From NCBI GenBank assembly GCA_022739095.1, contig JAIJEI010000091.1:1-7669 (forward strand): DNA of 7,669 nucleotides, in the 5' to 3' direction. Under the pieces are notes generated by a model. The model did not search any database and was not told where the DNA came from. It worked only from the letters and a program-made list of their open reading frames with translations. This stretch comes from Bifidobacterium sp. (GTDB taxonomy: Bacteria > Actinomycetota > Actinomycetes > Actinomycetales > Bifidobacteriaceae). This document shows positions 1-4,982 of this stretch, piece after piece. The position numbers and the translations under genes are program-made. Numbering within the stretch: position 1 is the first letter of the stretch; the number at the start of each line of letters is the position of its first letter.

Positions 1-2
1 TG

Positions 3-164
3 TCGGTGATCACCGACAAGATTCCGCTGGAGCACCGCATGACCACCACCGAGGAAATTGGCAACGAGGCGGCGTTCCTGTTGTCCGACCGTTCCAGCCA
101 CACCACCGGCCAGTGGGTGTTCGTCGATGGCGGCTACGTCCACCTCGATCGTGCGCTGAGCTGA
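3..164 (+). CDS. Short-chain dehydrogenase/reductase, C-terminal fragment (probable L-fucose dehydrogenase)
   Basis: Only the last 53 codons are inside the window; the reading frame is open from the left edge and ends at TGA 162-164. The peptide reads like the end of a classical SDR: a TTEEIGNEAAFLLSD helix (the usual 'pedia..v.fLaSd' segment) followed by TTGQWVFVDGGY, which matches the family's TGq.i.vDGG closing motif. The Rossmann and catalytic Ser-Tyr-Lys parts lie upstream and cannot be seen. Next to fucP, a fuconolactonase-like gene and a ketodeoxy-sugar-acid aldolase, the simplest role is NAD(P)-dependent oxidation of L-fucose to L-fucono-1,5-lactone in the cytosol, the first step of the bifidobacterial fucose pathway. 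A dehydrogenase acting on a later keto-deoxy-fuconate intermediate is the main alternative. SDR membership is firm; the substrate is inferred from context. Confidence 0.8.
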   Translation, partial: SVITDKIPLEHRMTTTEEIGNEAAFLLSDRSSHTTGQWVFVDGGYVHLDRALS

Positions 165-386
165 CCTCGAGGTCCGTCGCACATCCTACGAGAGATGCGA
201 AATGGTCCGAAACAGGGCATATATGGCCTGATAGGCCATTTTCATGGGTGTGGCCGGGGGAACTCGTACCGGTCACATCCGAACCGTCGGCTCCGCCTCT
301 ATGGGGAGCCTTACAATGCAGCACCAAATCGCGCGCCGCGTCCGAATGCTCCATGCGGCGCGCGACTCTCAAGGAGGAGAGAAACC
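165..386 (+). promoter_or_regulatory. Structured fucP leader with four successive stem-loops
   Basis: This 222-nt gap holds four non-overlapping inverted repeats in a row: 223-229/233-239; 246-257/269-280 (12 bp with two G-U pairs, 11-nt loop); GGCTCC 289-294 with GGAGCC 305-310; and 329-339/355-365 (11 bp perfect, very GC-rich, 15-nt loop). The last stem ends 5 nt before the fucP Shine-Dalgarno AAGGAGGAGAG (371-381). TACAAT at 312-317 resembles a -10 box, but no convincing -35 lies 16-18 nt upstream. The layout fits a processed or attenuated operon leader that sets transporter levels; the function is inferred. Confidence 0.4.
223..242 (+). terminator. Hairpin with T-run after the dehydrogenase gene
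   Basis: ATGGCCT (223-229) and AGGCCAT (233-239) are perfect 7-nt inverted arms around a GAT loop, with the run TTTT at 239-242. It looks like a short intrinsic terminator or attenuator 58 nt after the dehydrogenase stop codon. The stem is short and only moderately GC-rich, so partial read-through into fucP is plausible. Confidence 0.45.
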
Positions 387-1670
387 ATGGCATCCAACAC
401 TCCGACGACGACGTCGAAGTCCACCGGGGGCAAGAGCTGGATCATCGCATTCGCTCTGGTCACGCTCCTGTTCTTCACCTGGGGCCTGACGATGAACCTC
501 GTCAGCGCCATCCGCGATCCGTTCGCCGTTTACCTCAACCTCAACAGCACCGAATCCTCGCTGCTGCAGGTCGCCTACTTCGGCGCCTACTTCGTAATGG
601 CCATCCCGGCGACAATGGTCGCCAAGCGCTTCGGCTATAAGGGCGGTATGATCTGCGGCCTGATCTTCTTCGTGATCGGCTCGTTCCTGACCATACCCGC
701 CACCACGTCTCTGAGCTACGGCCTGTTCCTGCTCGCCATGTTCGTTATCGCGCTCGGCGCCGCCTCGCTCGAGGCGAACTGCAATCCCTATATCATCAAG
801 CTCGGCGACGAGAAGGGCGAATCCTTCCGCCTGAACCTCGCACAGAGCTTCAATGCGGTCGGCTCGGTCGTCAGCCCGCTGATCCTTGGCATGATTCTCG
901 GCAACACCGCCTCCGCCAAGCCCGGTGACCCCGGCTTCGAGGAGTCCAAGGTCGCCTTCATGAGCCAGACCCGTATGTTCTACATCGTCATCGGCGTGAT
1001 TCTCGCAATCGTCATCGCCGTGTTCGCCATCGCCAAGCTCCCTTCGCCCCCGGGCGACGAGGAGGAAGCGGCCGGCGGCGTTGCTCAGGACAGCTCAATC
1101 GGCGCGCTCGTCAAGAAGCCGTGGGTCGTCCTTGGCGTCATCGCCGAGTTCGTGTACGTCGGTCTGCAGACCATCGGCTTCTCCACGTTCTCCACGTTCG
1201 CGCAGCAGCAGTGGGAGGGTATGAGCGCCGGCATGGCCGCCACGTTCCTCGCCGTCCTTACACTGATGTACACGATTGGTCGATTCGTCACCACCCCGTT
1301 CATGGCCAAGTTCAAGCCAGGCAAGATCCTCGGTTTCTACATGATCGGTGCCACGATCCTCATGATTCTCACCGCCATGGGATTGGGTAAGATATCAGTC
1401 ATCACGTTTATCGCTCTGTACTTCTTCATGTCCATCGCCTACGGCACGATTTTCGCCCTCGCTCTGACTCATCTGAAGGGCGCCGCGGCCAAAACCGGCT
1501 CCAGTCTGATTACGATGTCTATCGTCGGCGGCGCGATTATCCCGCTCGTCTACGGTGCGATCACCGATGCGGCCGGCATGAATGTGATGCTCTGGGCGAC
1601 CGTTCCGCTGTTCCTCTTCTTGGTTTGGTACGCGTTCTGGGGCTCCAAGATCGGTCTGAAGGAGGCCTGA
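387..1670 (+). CDS. fucP: L-fucose permease, FucP-type MFS sugar:H+ symporter
   Basis: A 427-aa polytopic membrane protein of the FHS family of the major facilitator superfamily, with about 12 hydrophobic segments beginning at W18-N37 and ending just before the C-terminal GSKIGLKEA tail. FucP hallmarks are visible: LE-x3-NP at L128-P134 (E129 matches E. coli Glu135, needed for proton/sugar coupling) and FRLNLAQSFN at 147-156 (Q153 and N156 match the sugar-site Gln159 and Asn162). A hydrophilic loop (SPPGDEEEA) splits the two halves. The start is ATG 387 because AAGGAGGAGAG lies just upstream; an open extension back to 195 would add 64 unlike-FucP residues. It should import L-fucose for the enzymes encoded around it. 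Oddity: the position of the essential E. coli Asp46 (eight residues after the TM1 Trp) is Ser40 here. The next gene starts 1 nt after the stop, so the two are almost certainly co-transcribed. Confidence 0.9.
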   Translation: MASNTPTTTSKSTGGKSWIIAFALVTLLFFTWGLTMNLVSAIRDPFAVYLNLNSTESSLLQVAYFGAYFVMAIPATMVAKRFGYKGGMICGLIFFVIGSFLTIPATTSLSYGLFLLAMFVIALGAASLEANCNPYIIKLGDEKGESFRLNLAQSFNAVGSVVSPLILGMILGNTASAKPGDPGFEESKVAFMSQTRMFYIVIGVILAIVIAVFAIAKLPSPPGDEEEAAGGVAQDSSIGALVKKPWVVLGVIAEFVYVGLQTIGFSTFSTFAQQQWEGMSAGMAATFLAVLTLMYTIGRFVTTPFMAKFKPGKILGFYMIGATILMILTAMGLGKISVITFIALYFFMSIAYGTIFALALTHLKGAAAKTGSSLITMSIVGGAIIPLVYGAITDAAGMNVMLWATVPLFLFLVWYAFWGSKIGLKEA

Positions 1671-1671
1671 C

Positions 1672-2439
1672 ATGACGCTCGACGTAATCGATTCCCACTT
1701 CCATATCTGGGATCCGGATGCGCAGGATCTGCCGTGGCTAGCAGGGTTGCCCTCACTGCAGCACCGGTACACGGTTGACGATCTCGCCGCGGAATACGCC
1801 AAGTTTGGCGTGAATTTCCTCGGTGGCGTATACGTGGAGGTCGACGCGGCCGACCACGAGCTCGAGGATCGGCTTCTGTTCGAAAACCCAAGTCCGCTGA
1901 TCTTGAAGCGCATGCTGCAAGGACGGGTAAACCCTTGGATGCGTGTCCCGATTAATGCCGATGGCATCAGGGAACCGCTGCATGTGGATTCCGAGCCGCG
2001 GGGCCGTGCGCTCGAACCCGAATTCATCGCCGGTCTACGCGCGATGGCCGCCAAGGGATTGCCATTCGAGCTGTGCAACCGTGGCCCGGAACTGGGCGAC
2101 ATGGCCAAGGCGTTCGCGCAGGTTCCCGAAGTGACGGTCATCATCGATCATCTCGGCAACGTGCCCGGGCTTGATGAGGAATCGTGCGCCGCGCTCGCAG
2201 CGTTGGCCGAACTGCCGAATTCGTATATCAAGGTTTCCGGCGACAACCCGGTGGACCCGGACATCGTGAAATACGTGCGGGACACATTCGGCCCGAAGAA
2301 GGTGCTGTACAGCTCCAACTGGCCGGTTGTGGAACTCAACTCGACCTTTGCCACGCACTTCCAACTCATGCTGGACACGTTCGGCGAGGACGAGGACTTC
2401 TTCGAAAACAACGCCCGCCGCGCTTACAACATCGACTAA
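1672..2439 (+). CDS. Amidohydrolase 2 family hydrolase, probable L-fuconolactonase
   Basis: A 255-aa TIM-barrel hydrolase of the COG3618/Amidohydro_2 family. The N-terminal strand carries DSHFHIWD with the HxH pair H9 and H11. Further family landmarks are GIREPLHV (98-105), the strand-end His in IIDHLGN (H160), IKVSG (186-190), a late YSSNWPV segment (213-219) and the closing ENNARRAY (245-252). It should hydrolyse L-fucono-1,5-lactone to L-fuconate in the cytosol, second in the pathway. The start at ATG 1672 is set by AAGGAGG (1659-1665), which lies inside the last codons of fucP, so translation is probably coupled. It is shorter than the roughly 280-300 aa usual for the family, and the late strand has Asn (N216) where characterised lactonases commonly have GSDWP with Asp. 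Family membership is firm; the exact lactone substrate rests on neighbours. Confidence 0.82.
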   Translation: MTLDVIDSHFHIWDPDAQDLPWLAGLPSLQHRYTVDDLAAEYAKFGVNFLGGVYVEVDAADHELEDRLLFENPSPLILKRMLQGRVNPWMRVPINADGIREPLHVDSEPRGRALEPEFIAGLRAMAAKGLPFELCNRGPELGDMAKAFAQVPEVTVIIDHLGNVPGLDEESCAALAALAELPNSYIKVSGDNPVDPDIVKYVRDTFGPKKVLYSSNWPVVELNSTFATHFQLMLDTFGEDEDFFENNARRAYNID

Positions 2440-2444
2440 ACCCA

Positions 2445-2493
2445 AGCCCCCTCTGATGAGGGGGCTGTCGTCCGCAGGACGACTGGGGGAGAG
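2445..2493 (+). repeat. Tandem abutting hairpins, REP-like intergenic element
   Basis: Directly after the lactonase stop, AGCCCCCTC (2445-2453) pairs perfectly with GAGGGGGCT (2458-2466) around TGAT. With no spacer, GTCGTCC (2467-2473) pairs with GGACGAC (2477-2483) around GCA, then TGGGGGAGAG follows. There is no T-run, so it is not a normal intrinsic terminator. The build (GC hairpin, second hairpin, G-rich tail) resembles palindromic elements I recall scattered between genes in bifidobacteria and gut Firmicutes. In the transcript it could stabilise the upstream fucP-lactonase part or lower expression of the aldolase. Confidence 0.55.
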
Positions 2494-2550
2494 ACCGCAA
2501 ACCCGGTGTCGCACAAGCGGTACCCCTATTCCGTAACGAAAGAAACAATC

Positions 2551-3447
2551 ATGACAAGCAGCGCCGAATTCTCGGGCATCATCTGCCCATCCATCACCAT
2601 TACCAAGGACGACGGTGACATCGACTATGAACGTTGGGGGCGGCATCTCGATCATCTGATCGAGGCCGGTGTCAACGGCGTGCTGGTGTTTGGCAGCATC
2701 GGCGAGTTCTATGCCTTCCCTCTGGACGTCAAGAAGCAGGCAGTCGACTTCGTGGCCAAGCATGTCGCCGGGCGCATCAAGGTGTTCGCGGGCGTGGGCG
2801 ATACCAACTTGAACAATGTGATCGACTTCGCGCAGGCAGCCGAAGCAAGTGGAGTAGATGCGCTCGTGGTCGTTTCGCCGTATTACTTCGGCCCTACTGC
2901 GGGAGGCGCGAAGGCGTACTTCGGCGCGGTCGCTGAAGCGACGAAGCTTCCGGTGATCCTCTATAACTTCCCACCGCGCACCGGCAGCGACTTGACCCCG
3001 GAACTCGTGGCCGAGCTTACCGCCGCGCACCCGAACATCGTCGGCATCAAGGATACGGTCGACACAATCAGCCACACCCGCAAGGTGATTCGCGCGGTCA
3101 AGGCCGTGAATCCACGGTTTGCGGTGTTCTCCGGCTTCGACGAGTACTATATTGTCAACCGCGTCTCCGGTGGCGACGGTGTGATCTGCGGCATGACCAA
3201 CGTGGAGCCGGAGACCTTCGTCGAACTGCACCGTGCCTACGAGGCCGGCGACTACGCCACCGCCATCAAGGCGGCCGAACGCATCAGCCACCTGATGGTG
3301 CTGTACGACCAGACCGACCTGTTCATTTCCGCCATCAAGGGCGCGGTCAAGGCCAAGGGCCTCGATATCTCCACCCTGATCCGCGAGCCCGCCGTCCAGC
3401 TCACCGCCCAGCAGTACGAGGCGGTCAAGGCGATTCTCAACGGCTGA
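2551..3447 (+). CDS. DapA-family (class I) aldolase, probable 2-keto-3-deoxy-L-fuconate aldolase
   Basis: A 298-aa protein of the dihydrodipicolinate synthase/N-acetylneuraminate lyase family. Visible landmarks are GSIGE (48-52) at the GTTGE-type substrate loop, YNFPPRTG (138-145) with the conserved Tyr138 and Arg143, and GIKDT (165-169) with Schiff-base Lys167. Lengths and spacings fit the family. The family splits or joins pyruvate and an aldehyde. In this operon the likely reaction is cleavage of 2-keto-3-deoxy-L-fuconate to pyruvate and L-lactaldehyde, the latter normally reduced to 1,2-propanediol. A true DapA role is less likely given the SI in GSIGE (DapA has two Thr) and the fucose neighbours. 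ATG 2551 fits the family N-terminus (MTSSAEFSGI), although its ribosome site (GAAAGAAA) is weak. GTG 2506 in the same frame would add 15 residues and has GGGGGAGAG upstream. It is separated from the lactonase gene by 111 nt carrying tandem hairpins. Confidence 0.85.
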   Translation: MTSSAEFSGIICPSITITKDDGDIDYERWGRHLDHLIEAGVNGVLVFGSIGEFYAFPLDVKKQAVDFVAKHVAGRIKVFAGVGDTNLNNVIDFAQAAEASGVDALVVVSPYYFGPTAGGAKAYFGAVAEATKLPVILYNFPPRTGSDLTPELVAELTAAHPNIVGIKDTVDTISHTRKVIRAVKAVNPRFAVFSGFDEYYIVNRVSGGDGVICGMTNVEPETFVELHRAYEAGDYATAIKAAERISHLMVLYDQTDLFISAIKGAVKAKGLDISTLIREPAVQLTAQQYEAVKAILNG

Positions 3448-3480
3448 ACGAACTCGTCCTGTCCGGTCATGATCGCAGAA

Positions 3481-3551
3481 CGGAGCGAACCGTACCCCGA
3501 TCGTCGAACCTGAATTACTCCGGTCCGACGATCGGGGTGCGGTTTGCTTTG
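3481..3551. repeat. Long inverted repeat (26-nt arms) after the aldolase gene
   Basis: The arms 3481-3506 and 3526-3551 pair over 26 positions. The inner 12 (CCCCGATCGTCG / CGACGATCGGGG) are perfect and the outer 14 include four G-T pairs and no break. The loop is 19 nt (3507-3525). It starts 34 nt after the aldolase stop. The right arm is T-rich (GGTTTGCTTT) but no clean T-run follows, so it may act as an mRNA 3' end stabiliser or a first, weak terminator ahead of the stronger one at 3613. Confidence 0.55.
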
Positions 3552-3612
3552 CCGAATAGCGCAAACGATTTCGTGCGGTACACAAACAGACGAGTACGAG
3601 GAGGCAAGCACA

Positions 3613-3676
3613 AGAAAAGGGAGACCTCGCGGTTGCGGACGGAATCATTCGTCCGCGACCAAGGCCTCCCTTTTCT
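3613..3676. terminator. Bidirectional intrinsic terminator between the aldolase gene and fucU
   Basis: The outer arms are 3613-3623 (AGAAAAGGGAG) and 3666-3676 (CTCCCTTTTCT), 11 bp perfect. Inner arms 3631-3642 and 3649-3660 add 12 bp with two G-T pairs around a 6-nt loop, with a short CCT/AGG helix between them. The A-run on one side and T-run on the other give a U-tract on either strand. It sits between the end of the fuc operon (+) and fucU (-), which converge here, so it should end both transcripts. Confidence 0.8.
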
Positions 3677-3714
3677 CGCCGTATCGGTATGTGTTGGTAA
3701 ACGGTACTGCGGCT

Positions 3715-3747
3715 GACGGCTGATATTCCGGTGCAGTCAGCGCCGTC
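3715..3747 (-). other. Hairpin 15 nt past the fucU stop
   Basis: GACGGCTGA (3715-3723) pairs with TCAGC plus CGTC (3737-3741, 3744-3747) with a 2-nt bulge and a 13-nt loop. A competing pairing (GCTGAC 3712-3717 with GTCAGC 3736-3741) is possible. No U-tract follows on the - strand, so it is a 3'UTR stem rather than a terminator. Confidence 0.3.
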
Positions 3748-3762
3748 AAGCGTTATCTTGCG

Positions 3763-4209
3763 TTATTTCGCGTTGAAGACGACTCCCTTCTGCAGGATTA
3801 GGTTCGCGTACTGCGCCGACTCGCCGCTGGCGATCACGCAGTAGGCGTTCTTCGCCTGCTCATAGAACGCGAAGCGCTCAAGCGATCCAATCGCATCCGC
3901 ACCGCGTTCGTCATGCTCCTTGATGAGGCCCGCGTACACATCCCAGATCGGCGTCGCAACCGTATCGCCCGGCACTTTTTCCATCAGCGTCGCCGGCTTG
4001 TCCACATACGTGTCAAGCGGGAACACCGTCAGAATCGCTTTGAGGATCTCGCCGCCACCGTGGCCGTCCATACGAACCACGATCGCGTTCTTGCCGATTG
4101 ATTCGGCTGGGAAGTTGCCGTCCGCGATGACCAGCTGATCGCCATGACCCATCTCGCACAGCACTTTCAGCAGCTCCGGCGGGATGATTTTCGGAATACC
4201 TTTGAGCAT
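3763..4209 (-). CDS. fucU: L-fucose mutarotase, RbsD/FucU family
   Basis: A 148-aa protein of the usual FucU length. The N-terminal block EMGHGDQLVIADGNFP (19-34) carries H22 and D30, the positions known as catalytic/sugar-binding in FucU and RbsD. The C-terminal block QYANLILQKGVV (133-144) matches the family's conserved end with Tyr134 and Asn136. FucU interconverts alpha- and beta-L-fucopyranose in the cytosol, supplying the anomer the dehydrogenase uses. The start is ATG at 4209-4207: AAGGAGG (4220-4214) sits just ahead of it, whereas the open frame back to 4263 adds 18 residues that do not look like FucU. It is transcribed toward the fuc operon from its own unit and is not within the operon. 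A GC-rich stem (4235-4260) lies just upstream of its ribosome site. Confidence 0.92.
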   Translation of the reverse strand: MLKGIPKIIPPELLKVLCEMGHGDQLVIADGNFPAESIGKNAIVVRMDGHGGGEILKAILTVFPLDTYVDKPATLMEKVPGDTVATPIWDVYAGLIKEHDERGADAIGSLERFAFYEQAKNAYCVIASGESAQYANLILQKGVVFNAK

Positions 4210-4234
4210 GAAGCCTCCTTGCTTGTTGCCTTGT

Positions 4235-4260
4235 ACGCCGCGGCAACCCCGCCACGGCGT
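4235..4260 (-). promoter_or_regulatory. Stem-loop in the fucU leader
   Basis: ACGCCG (4235-4240) pairs with CGGCGT (4255-4260); one C/A mismatch later, GGC (4242-4244) pairs with GCC (4251-4253) around AACCCC. It lies 14 nt before the fucU Shine-Dalgarno on the - strand. The fucP leader likewise has a strong stem just before its ribosome site. A regulatory role is a guess. Confidence 0.3.
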
Positions 4261-4305
4261 CAATCGTGGCCGCAGGGCATTCCCGCAACCGTCGATGTGC
4301 TACCA

Positions 4306-4352
4306 GCTTACCTCGGGTAAGCGAAAAATTCCATGTCAGATGGTAATTTTTC
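4306..4352. promoter_or_regulatory. Two adjacent palindromes in the divergent fucU/ABC region
   Basis: GCTTACC (4306-4312) and GGTAAGC (4316-4322) are perfect arms around TCG. Immediately next, GAAAAATTCCAT (4323-4334) mirrors 4340-4352 (ATGGTAATTTTTC) with one extra base and a 5-nt centre. The second is AT-rich in a GC-rich genome. Their position, 97-143 nt upstream of the fucU start and 70-115 nt upstream of the ABC promoter, suits operator sites for a regulator. The first stem could also form in the fucU mRNA. The regulator is unknown. Confidence 0.4.
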
Positions 4353-4420
4353 CAAACACATCTTCGACTTCATGGGGATTCGCTTCAAGACGTCCGGCTG
4401 GCAGTCCCTTTAGATACTCA

Positions 4421-4449
4421 TTGGTATGATACCAAAATTGGTATCTTAT
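4421..4449 (+). promoter_or_regulatory. Promoter with overlapping palindromic operators ahead of the ABC remnant
   Basis: TTGGTA (4421-4426) and TCTTAT (4444-4449) are -35/-10-like boxes (each 4 of 6 to consensus) exactly 17 nt apart. The same stretch holds two interlocked palindromes: TTGGTAT-G-ATACCAA (4421-4435) and GATACCAA-AA-TTGGTATC (4428-4445), i.e. three alternating copies of one half-site covering the core promoter. That is a typical repressor layout. GntR/YtrA- and PadR-type repressors often control such ABC exporters, but no regulator gene is in the window. GGAGG at 4450-4454 looks like the old ribosome site. Confidence 0.6.
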
Positions 4450-4455
4450 GGAGGT

Positions 4456-4799
4456 GTCTTCGCGTTGGACGAAGGCGAAACCGTCGCCGTGATGGGCCCC
4501 TCCGGTTCCGGCAAATCCACGCTGCTGCACGCGCTCGCCGGCATCATCCGCCCGGCCGCCGGCGTCGCGGCCTTCCGCGGCGCCGATCTGAGCGCCATGA
4601 GCGACGCTGAACGCACCGCACTACGTCGTAGTGCCTTCGGTTTCGTCTTCCAATTCGGGCAATTGCTGCCCCGAACTGCCCGCCGTCGAAAACATCGCCC
4701 TGCCCGATGATGCTCGGCGGCGTCGATTACCGCACCGCCACCGACACGGCGGTGCGGTGGCTGGAACGCATGGGGCTGCGCGCCCTCGCCGCCCATTCG
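4456..4799 (+). pseudogene. ABC transporter ATPase (LolD type), broken N-terminal half
   Basis: The first segment reads VFALDEGETVAVMGPSGSGK, with the Walker A motif GPSGSGKST encoded at 4495-4521, then HALAGIIRP and the Q-loop region FVFQFGQLLP (Gln codon 4651). An extra C in the run 4669-4672 shifts the frame; the next segment gives ELPAVENIALP. A second extra C in 4703-4705 shifts it again, after which MMLGGVDYRTATDTAV and WLERMGLRALAAHS continue from 4707. The homology stops at about 4799, just before the LSGGQ signature, so the signature, Walker B and H-loop are missing. The normal N-terminal ~20 residues and a usable start codon are also missing: the promoter and GGAGG run straight into the coding remnant. 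It cannot make an active ATPase. The frameshifts alone could be sequencing errors, but the missing 3' half cannot. Confidence 0.85.
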
Positions 4800-4800
4800 C

Positions 4801-4980
4801 GACATCGGCACCGGCGGCATGCTGACGCTGGTGTTCGCCGCCTCGATGACCAAGCCTGCCACGTTGGCCAGCTTCTTCGGTGGACTTGCGCTGTGCTATG
4901 CGCTGGTCGCGGTCGGTGCGTTTGCCTCGAACCGCGTGGCCGCCGGTCTGAACCTCGCCGATTACCGTGCCGATGCCTGA
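4801..4980 (+). pseudogene. FtsX/MacB-type ABC permease, C-terminal remnant
   Basis: From about 4801 a different frame opens: DIGTGGMLTLVFAASM, then a hydrophobic stretch FFGGLALCYALVAVGAFA and a tail NRVAAGLNLADYRADA to TGA 4978-4980. One transmembrane segment followed by a short basic/polar tail is how FtsX-like exporter permeases end. It is fused directly to the broken ATPase, which normally sits just upstream of the permease in such operons. A single large deletion from mid-ATPase to near the permease end explains both pieces. The permease identity is inferred from this context and the hydrophobic pattern; only about 60 codons remain. The stop lies 2 nt from the end of the convergent AEC gene, with no terminator between them. 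Confidence 0.6.
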
Positions 4981-4982
4981 GA

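Noticed and set aside
195..386. An upstream in-frame extension of fucP by 64 residues
   Set aside because: The extension is Arg/Pro/Asn-rich, runs through GC hairpins and has no ribosome site, whereas ATG 387 has an ideal one.
2506..2550. GTG 2506 as the aldolase start
   Set aside because: It has a purine-rich stretch upstream, but at longer spacing, and the added 15 residues precede the point where the family normally starts. Kept only as an alternative.
2035..3648. A 537-codon open frame on the - strand
   Set aside because: It lies antisense to the lactonase and aldolase genes, has no ribosome site or recognisable domain, and its Val/Asp/Arg/Gly-rich composition is what a GC-rich gene gives when read backwards.
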